Below are positions 16,919 to 28,480 of a DNA stretch of 64,000 bases, piece after piece (the stretch's first letter is position 1; each line of letters starts with the position of its first letter). The DNA is from Blastomonas aquatica. Its GTDB lineage: Bacteria > Pseudomonadota > Alphaproteobacteria > Sphingomonadales > Sphingomonadaceae. The notes below the pieces were generated by a model. That model was given only the letters and a program-made list of their open reading frames with translations. It did no database searches and was not told the DNA's origin. The stretch lies in the NCBI RefSeq assembly GCF_014639875.1, contig NZ_BMGD01000001.1:1-64000 (forward strand), written 5' to 3'. Made by a program: the position numbers and the translations under genes.

Positions 16919-17854
16919 TCAGGCGCGCAGCCCCGCCAATTCGTCGAGGCCGGCCATGATGTTGAGGTTCTGCACCGCAGCACCGCTTGCGCCCTTGCCC
17001 AGATTATCGAGCATCGCAATCAGCCGCACCTGCGACCCGTCTGCGCTGGGGAGCACGTAAAGCTTCAGGCAGTCGCTGGGCGTATCGCCCTCGGACAACA
17101 GCAATTCGCCGGGCGCAGTACCGATCGGCGCAACATTGACCAAGGCCTCGCCTGCGTACTGATCGGCCAGCGCCGCGTGTAGCGCCTTGGCATCGGCAAA
17201 GCCCAGCTCGGGATCGAGGAACAAGGGCACATCGACCAGCATGCCGCGAAACGCGCGGACAACGGCGGGCGCGAACAGCGGCGACCGGCTGAGCCCTGCA
17301 TGCACCTGCATCTCGGGCAGATGCTTGTGTTCGAGGTTCAGGCCATAAGCGCGAAAGCCGATATCGGGCGCATCGACCTGCATCCGCGCGATCAATTCCT
17401 TGCCGCCACCCGAATAGCCGCTGACCGCATTGACGATAAAGCCATGGTCGGCAGGCAGCAGTGCTTCGGCCACCAGCGGCGCGACAAGCGCGAGGAAGCC
17501 GGTGGGATAGCACCCCGGATTGCTCACCGCGCGTGCACTGCGGATCGCGTCACGCTGGCCTGCACGCAATTCGGCAAAGCCATAGGTCCAGCCATCGGCG
17601 ACACGGTGCGCGCTCGAGGCATCGATGAACCGGGTGGATGCGCCCTCGCCCAGCGCGACAGCCTCACGCGAGGCGGCATCAGGCAGGCACAGGATGACGA
17701 AATCGGCATCACAGATCGCAGCAGCGCGCGCAGCAACCTGCTTGCGGTCGGCATCGCTGAGCGTGATCATCCGGAACTCTTCGCGCCCCGCCATCCGCTC
17801 GGCAATTTCAAGGCCAGTGGTTCCGGCGGCGCCATCGATGAAAAGCGTGGGCAT
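16919..17854 (-). CDS. argC: N-acetyl-gamma-glutamyl-phosphate reductase (type 2 ArgC)
   Basis: 311 residues, the short ArgC form. The NADP-binding start is FIDGAAGTTGLEIAERM. The catalytic cysteine lies in SNPGCYPTGFLA. YSGGGKELI and LNLEHKHLPEM are conserved further on. It reduces N-acetylglutamyl phosphate to the semialdehyde in arginine biosynthesis. Its ATG overlaps the stop of the upstream NlpC/P60 gene by one base (TGATG), so the two are probably translated from one message. No other arg gene is near. Confidence 0.95.
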   Translation of the reverse strand: MPTLFIDGAAGTTGLEIAERMAGREEFRMITLSDADRKQVAARAAAICDADFVILCLPDAASREAVALGEGASTRFIDASSAHRVADGWTYGFAELRAGQRDAIRSARAVSNPGCYPTGFLALVAPLVAEALLPADHGFIVNAVSGYSGGGKELIARMQVDAPDIGFRAYGLNLEHKHLPEMQVHAGLSRSPLFAPAVVRAFRGMLVDVPLFLDPELGFADAKALHAALADQYAGEALVNVAPIGTAPGELLLSEGDTPSDCLKLYVLPSADGSQVRLIAMLDNLGKGASGAAVQNLNIMAGLDELAGLRA

Positions 17855-18879
17855 CAGATTATCCGTTTGCGGGCCAGCACCGGCTGGGGTGTGGTTTCGG
17901 GAAAGCGAGCGATGACATCGGCAAGCGGCTCTGCGACCACCTGCATCCAGTGCGCATTGGCGTGCACCAGGGTCTCGGCATCGGCCATCAGACCGACATG
18001 GCCTGGGAAGAACACCAGATCGCCGCGCTGCAGCGATTCATTGTCTGCCAGCACCCGGCCAAGTGCGGCCATCTGCTGGTCACTGTCACGCGGCACGGAT
18101 ATGCCCGCCAGTCCCAGGACGAGCTGAACAAGGCCCGAGCAATCGAGCGCATCGCCACCACGCCCGCCCCAAAGATAGGGTGCACCAACAAGCTGAAGCG
18201 CGCGGCCGACGGGGTCGCAGGTCCGCTCGGCCAGCGCGACCGCGTGGCGCACCGACATCCATCCTCCTGCGACAGACAGGAACTTGCCGCATTCGCTCGC
18301 AGCATCGACGACAATCTGCGCGCCCATCGGATAGGCCGCGATCATCGGCGTCTTGATCGAGGGCTCGGCGAACACCAGCGCGCGCCGGACCTGTACGACA
18401 TGGGTTGGCTCGGCGCCTTCGGGCGCGATCTCGCTCAGCAGCGCATAGCCGCAATAGCCATCATGCAGGCTGTATCCCCAGCCCCATTCGCCGGTGCTAT
18501 CGAGCAGCGCGAACGCTTCGCCCGGCAACAGCTGGCTGACAGCTTCGGCATCGCCAGACGGAGCCTTGCGCAGCATCGCACCGCTGAAAGCGGCACGGTG
18601 ATTCTGCGGTGCAACGTAATGCGGCGCAAAAAACCGGCCGGCCAGCGCGATATCCGCCAGATCACCCCGGATCGGGGTAACGCGCGGGTCGTAATCGGCC
18701 ACCGGCCCGGTCAGCACGAACTGCCGCACCGGCGCAGCCACGCTATCGGGTCCGCCCGCCAGGCCCGCCGCCGGTTCGCCCGCCAGCAAGTCAGCCGAAG
18801 AACGTGTCGAATGTGTCAAAAAACCCGGTCCCCCGCGTAAAGCTGTGCCACGACATGATGTGCCGCCCGTCCATGGCAT
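17854..18879 (-). CDS. NlpC/P60 family peptidoglycan endopeptidase with SH3-like region
   Basis: The C-terminal ~120 residues form an NlpC/P60 domain: YLWGGRGGDALDCSGLVQLV with the catalytic cysteine, GDLVFFPGHVGLM with the histidine, and LVHANAHWMQV. The preceding region (FALLDSTGEWGWGYSLHDGY and following) reads as two bacterial SH3-type repeats, as in gamma-D-glutamyl-diamino acid peptidases. The start is uncertain: the ATG at 18879 has no clear ribosome binding site, and a later TTG near FLTHSTRSS is possible. It lies between an M17 aminopeptidase gene and argC on the same strand, consistent with murein peptide recycling. Confidence 0.88.
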   Translation of the reverse strand: MPWTGGTSCRGTALRGGPGFLTHSTRSSADLLAGEPAAGLAGGPDSVAAPVRQFVLTGPVADYDPRVTPIRGDLADIALAGRFFAPHYVAPQNHRAAFSGAMLRKAPSGDAEAVSQLLPGEAFALLDSTGEWGWGYSLHDGYCGYALLSEIAPEGAEPTHVVQVRRALVFAEPSIKTPMIAAYPMGAQIVVDAASECGKFLSVAGGWMSVRHAVALAERTCDPVGRALQLVGAPYLWGGRGGDALDCSGLVQLVLGLAGISVPRDSDQQMAALGRVLADNESLQRGDLVFFPGHVGLMADAETLVHANAHWMQVVAEPLADVIARFPETTPQPVLARKRII

Positions 18880-18976
18880 CGGGCTGGCGGCGCAGATAGC
18901 CGAGTTGCGATCATTTGTCCAAACTGCCGGTGATCCGGCGCAATATGGGTAAAGCTGCCATGCAAACCCGGCTCAA

Positions 18977-20377
18977 TCAGACAGCCGCGCCGTAGCGGCC
19001 ACGAAGATAATGCCACGATGCGCGCAGGCCCAATGCCTCGCCACCCTTGGGCTGGCCGGGCCGGGCAGCGGGTCGCCACGCATAGGTATCGAAATGCGCC
19101 CAGGACAAGCCCTCACCGACGAAGCGCTGCAGGAACAGCGCCGCGGTGATCGCACCGGCAAAAGAGCCTCCGCTATTGCCCACATCGGCGATATCGCTGA
19201 CATACATGTCCTCATACCCCGCCCACAACGGCAGCCGCCAACACGGATCGCCCACCGTCTGGCCACTCGCAAGAAGGCCATCGGCGAGTGGATCGCTGTT
19301 GGCGAAGACAGCGGGCAGATCGGGCCCCACCGCGACCCGCGCGGCACCGGTGAGCGTGGCGAAATCGATCATCACATCGGGCGAAGTCTCGCTGGCTCTG
19401 GTCAGGCAATCGCCCAGCACCAGCCTCCCTTCGGCATCGGTGTTGCCGATTTCGACGGTGATGCCCTTGCGGCTCTTGAGCACGTCACCGGGACGAAAGG
19501 CATTCCCGGAAATCGCATTTTCCACTGCGCCGACCAGCATATGCAGCCGCACCGGCAGGCCTGACCGCATGATCAGCTGCGCCAGTGCCAGCGCATGCGC
19601 CGCGCCGCCCATGTCCTTCTTCATCAACAGCATCCCGGTCGACGACTTGATGTCCAGCCCGCCGCTGTCGAAGCATACGCCCTTGCCGACGATCGCCACG
19701 CGGGGATGCTCCTCGCGTCCCCAATGCAGCTCGATCAGCCGCGGTGCATGGCTGCGCGCGGCAGCTCTGCCGACCGCGTGAATCATCGGATAGCCGCTGG
19801 CGAGCGCATCGCCGCGAGTCACCTCGATCGTTGCGCCATAGCGCTTGGCCAGCGCCTCGGCTGCAGCTTCCAGATTTCCCGGGCCCATGTCTTCGGCGGG
19901 CGTGTTGACCAGATCGCGCACCCACGCGGTGCCCTCCGCCTCGGCGATGCGGTCGGGAAGGCGTGCCGGATCACCTGTCAGCAGCACACGGGGTCCTTGC
20001 GGATTTTCGTCGGGCTTTTTGTAGGCGGTGAGCCGGTGCTGCGCCAACGCCCAGCCGATAATGGCATCACCGGGGCGCGCATCGCCTGCGAGCCGGTACG
20101 TGCCACCTGCCAGAACCTCGGGCGCCTTGGCGAGGCACCATGGGCGGATGTTGGCGACATCCGCGACCCCCAGCACCACCGCCCAGTCATCAGCATTATC
20201 GCCTGGAACCACGACCAGTTCGTGCGGACGTGCGGTAAAGCGCATCGCGGTGAGGTGGTTGCGGATGCGCGGCGGTGCCGATCCCAACCATTCTGCCAAC
20301 CCCGCCTTGTCGATGAGATGGAGCAGGCGGGCAGGCTGGCCAATGTCTGGCTGGACGAGGTGGGACAAATCTATCAT
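18977..20377 (-). CDS. M17 leucyl aminopeptidase family protein
   Basis: 466 residues. The C-terminal catalytic domain has GKGVCFDSGGLDIKSSTGML with the metal ligands K and D, and NTDAEGRLVLGDCLT, the M17 signature. VRDLVNTPAEDMGPGNLE opens the domain, after a shortened N-terminal domain. It is a dinuclear-metal cytosolic exopeptidase that removes N-terminal residues from peptides. The start at 20377 (MIDLSHLV) is preferred to the ATG six codons upstream. The NlpC/P60 gene follows after ~97 bp. Confidence 0.93.
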   Translation of the reverse strand: MIDLSHLVQPDIGQPARLLHLIDKAGLAEWLGSAPPRIRNHLTAMRFTARPHELVVVPGDNADDWAVVLGVADVANIRPWCLAKAPEVLAGGTYRLAGDARPGDAIIGWALAQHRLTAYKKPDENPQGPRVLLTGDPARLPDRIAEAEGTAWVRDLVNTPAEDMGPGNLEAAAEALAKRYGATIEVTRGDALASGYPMIHAVGRAAARSHAPRLIELHWGREEHPRVAIVGKGVCFDSGGLDIKSSTGMLLMKKDMGGAAHALALAQLIMRSGLPVRLHMLVGAVENAISGNAFRPGDVLKSRKGITVEIGNTDAEGRLVLGDCLTRASETSPDVMIDFATLTGAARVAVGPDLPAVFANSDPLADGLLASGQTVGDPCWRLPLWAGYEDMYVSDIADVGNSGGSFAGAITAALFLQRFVGEGLSWAHFDTYAWRPAARPGQPKGGEALGLRASWHYLRGRYGAAV

Positions 20378-20422
20378 GGTCGGTGCATAGAGCATTTTTC
20401 AGCCAGGGGGCGAGTTAGAAAT

Positions 20423-21229
20423 ATGGTCGTTCGCACACCAGCGCCAATGCTTGTCCTTGCGCTAGCAGCGCTCGCCTTGCCTGGCATCGCTGCGTGCCAG
20501 CAAGCCGCGCCAGTGCCGGACACGGCCGATGCTGCCGCCCCTAAGGTCGCACAACCTGCGCCGGTCAGCTTCGAGCGCGAAACCAAGAGCTTTGCGTTTA
20601 CTTATGCCTATCCCGCGCAGGCAGCAGCGCTACCCGGGCTTGCGGCAATGCTCGATGCCGAGCGGGACAAGGCATTGTCCGATCTCGATACGCAGACGGC
20701 AGAAGCGCAGAAGGATGCTTCGGACAACGGCTATCCGTTCAACCCGCATATGCTGGGGGTGACCTGGAGGGTCACCGGAGAGAACGACGTCCTGCTGGCG
20801 ATGGTGGCGGAGATCAGCAGCTATTCGGGCGGCGCGCATGGCAACACCGGCTATGAGGCGCTGATCTGGGACAAATTGGGCAACCGCCGGGTCGCACTTG
20901 AGGCAATATTTACCGATCTGGCAGCAGCGCTCGAACCGATGCGTCAGGACTATTGCGACGCACTGAATGCCGATCGCCGCGAACGGCGCGGTGAGTTTGT
21001 CGCCGAGGCTGATGACATCTTCAACGCCTGCCCGCCATTTTCGGACCTGGTGCTGGTGCCATATGCGGGCGGTGACAGCGGGTTCGACCGGATCATGTTC
21101 ATTGCCGCACCCTATGTGGCCGGCCCCTATGTCGAGGGCGCCTACGAGAACAGCATTGCCATTCCCACAGCGACGCTGGACAAGGTTAAATCCGAATACC
21201 GAAGTGCGTTCATCGCCAGCGAACGCTAG
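20423..21229 (+). CDS. Lipoprotein with DUF4163/DUF3298 (PdaC/RsiV-like) region
   Basis: 268 residues. The signal ends in LALPGIAACQQ, an acceptable lipobox with cysteine about residue 25. The mature protein has a DUF4163-like segment (FERETKSFAFTYAYPAQ and following) and the RsiV/DUF3298 block YSGGAHGNTGYEALIWD. Such domains occur in PdaC-type deacetylases and lysozyme-sensing anti-sigma factors, but here there is no catalytic or anti-sigma part, so the function is open. AGGGGGCGAG precedes the ATG at 20423. It is convergent with the monooxygenase gene; 6 bp separate the stops. Confidence 0.75.
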   Translation: MVVRTPAPMLVLALAALALPGIAACQQAAPVPDTADAAAPKVAQPAPVSFERETKSFAFTYAYPAQAAALPGLAAMLDAERDKALSDLDTQTAEAQKDASDNGYPFNPHMLGVTWRVTGENDVLLAMVAEISSYSGGAHGNTGYEALIWDKLGNRRVALEAIFTDLAAALEPMRQDYCDALNADRRERRGEFVAEADDIFNACPPFSDLVLVPYAGGDSGFDRIMFIAAPYVAGPYVEGAYENSIAIPTATLDKVKSEYRSAFIASER

Positions 21230-21235
21230 ACCTGT

Positions 21236-22756
21236 TCATTCGGCAGCGATCGCGGTTTCATCTTGAACTATGACATCTGCCTTGCGGAAGGCGAGCACAC
21301 CATCGGCCACCGCGTCCTCACGCAGCACCTTGCGATCGAACAGGTAATCCTGGTTGAGCCGCCAGGGCATGCGGTCGCCCTGCTTGGGAAGGATATCGAG
21401 CGCGCGCTGGACATAGCCCGAGGAGAAATCGAAGATGTTCTCCTCGTTGACTGGGCCATCGCTGCCCAGCACGGGCACCGCAACTTCGCTGCCCGTCTCA
21501 GCCATGTGGTTGAGCGTGCGGCAGACGAAATCGGCGACGATATCGACCTTGAGCGTCCACGATGCGTTGAGGTAGCCAAACACGATCGCCATGTTCGGCA
21601 CGTCGCTAAACATGCAGCCCTTGTAGTAGAAATGCTGGGTGAAATCGATCGGCTGGCCATCGACCGAGAAATCGACCTTGCCCGCCATCGCCAGCTTGAG
21701 CCCGGTGGCGGTGATGATGACATCGGCGTCAAGATGCCGACCTGATTTCAGATCGATCCCGGTGGGCGTGAACTTCGCAATATGATCGGTGACGATATCG
21801 GCCTTGCCATCGCGGATCGCCTTGAACATGTCACCATCGGGGACGAGACACAGCCGCTGTTCCCAGGGGCCGTAAGGCGGCTGGAAATCGGGCTCGTTCA
21901 TCTTGGTGCCCATGATCTTGCGGATCCGCTTGAGCAGATAGTCGCCGACCTTTTTGGGGTTTTCGCGCGCGCGCTTGAACGACATCTGCTGCATCCGCAC
22001 GTTCTTGAAGCGGATGAAGCGATAGGCCCAGGTGTCGGGCATGATGCTGCGCAGCGAATTGGCCAGCCAGTCCTTGGCCGGGCGGCTCCAGTACCAGGTC
22101 GGCGTGCGCTGGAGCATGGTGACGTGCGCGGCCTTGTCGGTCATCGAGGGCACGATCGTCACAGCAGTCGCGCCCGATCCGATCACGACAACGCGCTTGC
22201 CCGCATAATCGAAATCCTTGGGCCAGAACTGCGGATGGATGATCTGCCCCCCAAAGCTCTCGCGGCCCTCGAATGCAGGGTCATAGCCCTGATCGTAATC
22301 ATAATAGCCCGTGCCCATGAACAGGTATCCGGCGGTCAGGTGGCAGACGCCCTGCCCTTCGACCTCGGCCGCGATCGTCCAGCGTGCCTCGCTGCTCGAC
22401 CAACTTGCCGACAGCACCTTGTGGCCCAGACGGATATGGTCATTGAGCCCGCGCTCGTCCTTGATGCGGCGCAGATAATTGAGGATCGACGGGCCATCGG
22501 CGATCGCCTTCTGCTCGCGCCAAGGCTCGAATTCGAAACCCAGCGTATGCATGTCACTGTCCGATCGGATGCCAGGGTACTGGAACAGGTTCCAGGTCCC
22601 GCCGATGTCGCTGCGCTGATCGAGGATCGCAAAGCTGCGCCCGGGGCATTTTTCCTTGAGATGCACCGCCATGCCGATGCCGGAAATCCCTGCGCCGATG
22701 ATCAGCACGTCGAGATGGGTTGCAGCTTTGAGGTCGGATGGCTTTTCGTGCTTCAT
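21236..22756 (-). CDS. Flavin-containing monooxygenase, Baeyer-Villiger type
   Basis: About 506 residues. An N-terminal FAD-binding GAGISGIGMAVHL is followed by the fingerprint ESFGGQIIHPQFWP, which fits FxGxxxHxxxWP of type I Baeyer-Villiger/flavin monooxygenases. The NADPH-binding VVVIGSGATAVTIVP follows, and GYLNASWTLK lies in the C-terminal half. It should oxygenate a ketone or related substrate with NADPH and O2. The ATG at 22756 is preferred because GGAGAG stands about seven bases upstream. The substrate is unknown and no pathway genes adjoin. Confidence 0.92.
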   Translation of the reverse strand: MKHEKPSDLKAATHLDVLIIGAGISGIGMAVHLKEKCPGRSFAILDQRSDIGGTWNLFQYPGIRSDSDMHTLGFEFEPWREQKAIADGPSILNYLRRIKDERGLNDHIRLGHKVLSASWSSSEARWTIAAEVEGQGVCHLTAGYLFMGTGYYDYDQGYDPAFEGRESFGGQIIHPQFWPKDFDYAGKRVVVIGSGATAVTIVPSMTDKAAHVTMLQRTPTWYWSRPAKDWLANSLRSIMPDTWAYRFIRFKNVRMQQMSFKRARENPKKVGDYLLKRIRKIMGTKMNEPDFQPPYGPWEQRLCLVPDGDMFKAIRDGKADIVTDHIAKFTPTGIDLKSGRHLDADVIITATGLKLAMAGKVDFSVDGQPIDFTQHFYYKGCMFSDVPNMAIVFGYLNASWTLKVDIVADFVCRTLNHMAETGSEVAVPVLGSDGPVNEENIFDFSSGYVQRALDILPKQGDRMPWRLNQDYLFDRKVLREDAVADGVLAFRKADVIVQDETAIAAE

Positions 22757-22878
22757 GGCAATGCTCTCCAATGACAGGCCGCTGATGCGCGGCTCTTTTA
22801 CGTTAAGGGCAAGCTATACCATGCTGACAGCGTTGTAAATTGCAACCAATTTCAGCCCGAACCGGCCATAAGCCCCGA

Positions 22879-23076
22879 TCAGGCGACGCGTTCGTCCTCG
22901 ATCCGGGCGAGCAGACGCTGCGCCACCGAGGCGCGAATCGGCTCGCCCCGCTCGATCTTGCGCAGCGTGTTGTAGCTGATGCCAAACCGATCCATCACCG
23001 CCGCCTCGGTCCGCACCGAGCAACCTTGCAGGACGTAATCGGCAATCTCGCGCGACAGATGGATCAAGACGTCCAA
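22879..23076 (-). CDS. Small helix-turn-helix protein at the end of the hydroxyproline operon
   Basis: 65 residues starting with TTG at 23076. The sequence [20 protein letters not shown] and [20 protein letters not shown] reads as a compact helix-turn-helix of the Cro/MerR-like size class, with no room for an effector domain. The start overlaps the end of the aldehyde dehydrogenase gene by 13 bases, so it is probably translated by coupling. It may be an accessory regulator of the operon, or unrelated. I cannot assign a family. Confidence 0.5.
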   Translation of the reverse strand: MDVLIHLSREIADYVLQGCSVRTEAAVMDRFGISYNTLRKIERGEPIRASVAQRLLARIEDERVA

Positions 23077-24646
23077 ACTCCGTCAATCCGTGTCACGGTG
23101 CCCGTCTGGCCGCCTTCGCGCAGCACTGCGGGCAACAGCGCGGACGGCAGATCCTGATAGCTGACGGGGCGCAGGAACCGATCGATCGCCAGCGTGCCGA
23201 CAGAGGTCGTCCGGCCATCGGAGGTCGCGGGGTACGGCCCGCCATGGTTGATCGCATGGCCCACCTCGACCCCGGTTGGCCAGCCATTGGCCAGAATGCG
23301 TCCGACCCGGCGCTCGAGCACCGGCAGCAAAGCGCGGGCATCATCCAGATCGGCATCATCCATGTGCAGCGTCGCGGTCAACTGACCTTCGAGCCGGGCA
23401 AGCACGTCGAGCATCTCGGCGCGATCTGCGCAGCGCACCACGATCGATGCCGCGCCGAACACTTCATGACGAAGCTCCCCGTTGGAGAGCCAGTCCTGCG
23501 CGCCCACGCTGAACAGGACCGCGCGGCCTTCGTGCGGGCCGGTTGGGTGGACGCCGCGCGCGATGGTTTTGACCTCTGCGGTTGCGGCGAGCGCGGCGCT
23601 GCCCTTCTCGTAGGCTGCATGGATTCCGGCGGTCAGCATCGTCTGAGGTGCCTGGGCTTCGACCGCCTGGCCCGCTTCGGCCAGAAACGCATCGAGCTCG
23701 GGCCCTTCGATCGCGAGCAACAGCCCCGGATTGGTGCAGAACTGCCCCGATCCCACGGTCAGCGATCCGATAAAGCCTGCCGCCAAGGCCTTGCCGCGCG
23801 CCGAAAGTGCTGCTGGTAACAGGATGACGGGGTTGATCGCGGACATTTCGGCAAACACCGGAATTGGCTGGATCCGCGCCGCAGCAATCCGCATCAGCGC
23901 CTCGCCGCCGGTGCGCGAGCCGGTGAAGCCCACTGCCTGGATGCGGGGATCGGCAACCAAAGCCGCGCCGATACTGTGTCCGGTGCCGCTCAGCAGGCTG
24001 AAAACGCCTGCGGGAACACCAGTATCAGATGCGGCTTGCATGATGGCGCCTGCGATAAGCTCGGACGTTCCGGGATGCGCGGGGTGACCCTTGACGACCA
24101 CCGGGCATCCGGCGGCGAGCGCTGAGGCGGTGTCGCCGCCTGCGGTCGAGAATGCGAGCGGAAAATTGGACGCGCCGAACACTGCGACCGGGCCCAGCGG
24201 GACCATACGCAACCGCAGGTCGGGCTTGGGCGGGGTCCGCGCAGGATCGGCATGGTCGATGCGCAGCTTGAGCCACTGGCCATCGCGCACTTCGCTGGCA
24301 AACAGCCGCAGCTGGCCGCAGGTGCGTCCGCGCTCGCCGGTGATGCGCGCAACAGGAAGCCCGGATTCGCGCGCTGCGCGTTCGATCACAGTATCGCCCA
24401 GGCCCTCGATGTTGGCGGCGATCGCGTCGAGAAATGCTGCGCGGGTCTCTAGCGGCAGATCAGCGTAAGCGATGGCGGCAGCCTCGGCTGCCGCGCAGGC
24501 CTCATTGAGGTGCTCGTCGCTGGCGCTGAAAAAGCCGATGTCGTCGATGCTGGCGCCGGCGGCAGGATCATAGGCATGGAACACTTCGCCGCTGCCGCGC
24601 CGTTCGCCTGCGATGAAAAACTTGCCCGTGAGGGTTGCGGCGTTGG

Positions 24647-24650
<4 letters not shown>
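23064..24650 (-). CDS. 2,5-dioxovalerate (2-oxoglutarate semialdehyde) dehydrogenase
   Basis: A 528-residue aldehyde dehydrogenase. [11 protein letters not shown] (Asn162), [10 protein letters not shown] (Glu268) and [10 protein letters not shown] (nucleophile Cys305) mark the active site. [20 protein letters not shown] and [20 protein letters not shown] are characteristic of the long NADP-dependent 2-oxoglutarate semialdehyde dehydrogenases. The enzyme makes 2-oxoglutarate, the last step of trans-4-hydroxyproline and of pentose/sugar-acid oxidative routes. With the epimerase, oxidase and deaminase genes nearby, the hydroxyproline role is the likely one. Its ATG overlaps the amidohydrolase stop (ATGA). 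Confidence 0.93.
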
Positions 24651-26296
<1,646 letters not shown>

Positions 26297-26330
26297 GATC
26301 CTTGCTCCCCTTATTCCCTTGATGTCGATG

Positions 26331-27758
26331 TCAGGCCCCTGCTGCCGTCTGGTCCTGCAGCGCCTGGCTACGCGAACGGCTGTAAAGGAAGTAGAAGGTA
26401 AGGCCCGCAACGTTCCATAAAGCAAAGCGCACCAAAGTCTGCGAGGGCAGGCTGATCATCAGGTACAGGCAGCCCAGTATCGCCAGCGTGCCCACAAGAT
26501 AGGGCTGCGGACACCTGAACACGCGCTTGAGTTCGGGCGCGCGCTTGCGCAGCACCATCAGGCAACCACCCACCGCGATGAACGCGAGCAGCGTGCCTGC
26601 ATTGGCGAGTTCAGCGATTTCGTCGAGCCGGAAGAAGCCCGCGACCGCGGCCACGAAGACGCCGGTGATGCCCGTCACCAGTACCGGCGCGCCAGTCTTG
26701 GCGGACACCCGCGACAGCACCGGCGGCAACAGCCCGTCGCGCGCCATCACGAAGAAGACGCGGCTCTGCCCGTACATCATCACCAGGATCACCGACGGCA
26801 GCGCAATCAACGCAGCCAGCGCGACCAGATACGATGCGGTCGGGTGCCCAAGCGTTCTAAGCACAAGCGCCAGCGGCTCGGGCGAATTACCAAGATCGAG
26901 ATAGGACATCGCGCCGATCGCCGAGAGAGCCACCGCCATGTAGATGATCGTGCACACCGCCATTGATCCGATGATCCCGATGGTCAGATCGCGCCCCGGA
27001 TTGCGCGCCTCTTCGGCCGATGTCGCCACCGCGTCGAAACCATAGAAGGCGAAGAACACGATCGCGGCGGCCGCCATCACCCCGCGGGTCGACCCATCCT
27101 GCACCGTGCTTCCAAAGCCATATGGCATGAACGGGGTCAGGTTGTCGGCATCGAACGCGGGCGCGGCCAGCGCGATGAACGCGGTTAGCGCGGCCAGCTT
27201 GATGATCACCAGAATGATGTTGAGCGTCGCGCTTTCGCGGGTGCCTGCCATCAGCATGCCGGCGATTGCCAGCGAGACGATCACCGCAGGCAGGTTGATG
27301 ATCCCGCCTGCATGCGGCCCGGCGAGCAGCATCTCGGGCAGCGAAACGCCGGCCGATTGCAGCCATCCCACCAGATAGCCCGACCAGCCGACCGCGACGG
27401 TCGAGCACGCGAGCGAGTATTCGAGGATCAGGCTCCACCCGACCATCCATGCGAGCGTCTCGCCGACGACCGAATAGGTGTAGGTGTAGGCCGAGCCCGC
27501 TGTCGGGATCATCGTGGCGAGTTCGGCATAGGCCAATGCCGCGCAGGCACAGACGGCGCCCGCAATCGCGAACGCCAGGATCACCGCAGGCCCCGCGCGC
27601 TCTGCCCCGACACCCGTCAGCGTATAAATCCCTGTGCCGACGATCGCGCCGACACCCAGCGCAATCAGATGCGGCCACGACAATGTCGGCTTGAGCCTGC
27701 TACCCGCAGGCGCGTCGGCCGCCTGAACGATAGGCTTTATCGGCCCCAATATCCCCAT
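26331..27758 (-). CDS. APC-family amino acid permease
   Basis: 475 residues with about 12-14 membrane spans. LSWPHLIALGVGAIVGTGIY is the substrate-binding first helix of the APC superfamily. FFAFYGFDAVATSAEEARNP is the sixth-helix segment of cationic amino acid transporter-like (YhdG/CAT) permeases. It is likely to import amino acids or imino acids. From its place between the GntR gene and the amidohydrolase gene, hydroxyproline or proline is the inferred substrate. The next gene starts 35 bp downstream. Confidence 0.9.
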   Translation of the reverse strand: MGILGPIKPIVQAADAPAGSRLKPTLSWPHLIALGVGAIVGTGIYTLTGVGAERAGPAVILAFAIAGAVCACAALAYAELATMIPTAGSAYTYTYSVVGETLAWMVGWSLILEYSLACSTVAVGWSGYLVGWLQSAGVSLPEMLLAGPHAGGIINLPAVIVSLAIAGMLMAGTRESATLNIILVIIKLAALTAFIALAAPAFDADNLTPFMPYGFGSTVQDGSTRGVMAAAAIVFFAFYGFDAVATSAEEARNPGRDLTIGIIGSMAVCTIIYMAVALSAIGAMSYLDLGNSPEPLALVLRTLGHPTASYLVALAALIALPSVILVMMYGQSRVFFVMARDGLLPPVLSRVSAKTGAPVLVTGITGVFVAAVAGFFRLDEIAELANAGTLLAFIAVGGCLMVLRKRAPELKRVFRCPQPYLVGTLAILGCLYLMISLPSQTLVRFALWNVAGLTFYFLYSRSRSQALQDQTAAGA

Positions 27759-27819
27759 ATCACCCGCCCTTTGTTGCTTTTTATCAGGTGCTTAACCCGT
27801 TGGCCCCTGACATCAGCAG

Positions 27820-28473
27820 TCAGTTCAGCTCGACATTGAGTTGAACCCTCAGATCGTCGAGCGTCTTGCCGATGTGCACCACGGTCAACGCCGCGATCCT
27901 ACGTTCGTCGCGCGCCATCCAGACATCGAGTATCTCGCGATGCTCTTCCTTGGCGCGCGCGTCGCGGCCCAAAGGTTCCAGGTGCTTGCGGACATAGCGC
28001 TCGGACAGCACATGCAATCGCTCCAGAATCGTCAGCGTCACAGGCTGCGCGGCGGGCCGCAGCAGCGCGAGATGAAACGCGCGGTTGAATGCGCCGACAC
28101 CTTCGCCGCGCGAATCCGTCATCGGGTGCAACCTGTCGAACGTCTCAAGAGCTGCGCGCTGATCGACGGCAGTGGCGGTCCGGGCGGCCAGGGCGATCAT
28201 GTCGGGCTCGAGCTTCAGCCTCAAGGCGAAGACCTCCTCGGCCTCGCGCGCGTTGAGCGGGCGCACGGTAAAGCCGCGATTGGCCTGAGAGGCGAGCAGC
28301 CCTTCCTGTTCAAGCCGTGCCAGCGCCTCGCGCAGCGGGATTTTGCTGACCCCGAATTCCGCCGCCAGCGCATCCTGCCGGATCGGGCGATCCGGGGATA
28401 CGTCTCCGGTGAGGATGCGTTCGCGGACAAGATCAACCAATTGCTCGGACAGATTGCGGATAATGATGGTCAT
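27820..28473 (-). CDS. GntR family (FadR/FCD) regulator of the hydroxyproline operon
   Basis: 217 residues. The winged helix has RQDALAAEFGVSKIPLREAL followed by ARLEQEGLLASQANRGFTVR, the GntR signature. The C-terminal all-helical FCD ligand domain has HLALLRPAAQ and ERYVRKHLEPLGRD, with acidic/histidine positions of the metal site. It sits inside the operon, 7 bp after the epimerase gene. The likely ligand is hydroxyproline or a pathway intermediate. The GTATAC palindrome at 30448-30463 is a candidate binding site. Confidence 0.92.
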   Translation of the reverse strand: MTIIIRNLSEQLVDLVRERILTGDVSPDRPIRQDALAAEFGVSKIPLREALARLEQEGLLASQANRGFTVRPLNAREAEEVFALRLKLEPDMIALAARTATAVDQRAALETFDRLHPMTDSRGEGVGAFNRAFHLALLRPAAQPVTLTILERLHVLSERYVRKHLEPLGRDARAKEEHREILDVWMARDERRIAALTVVHIGKTLDDLRVQLNVELN

Positions 28474-28480
28474 AACAGCC

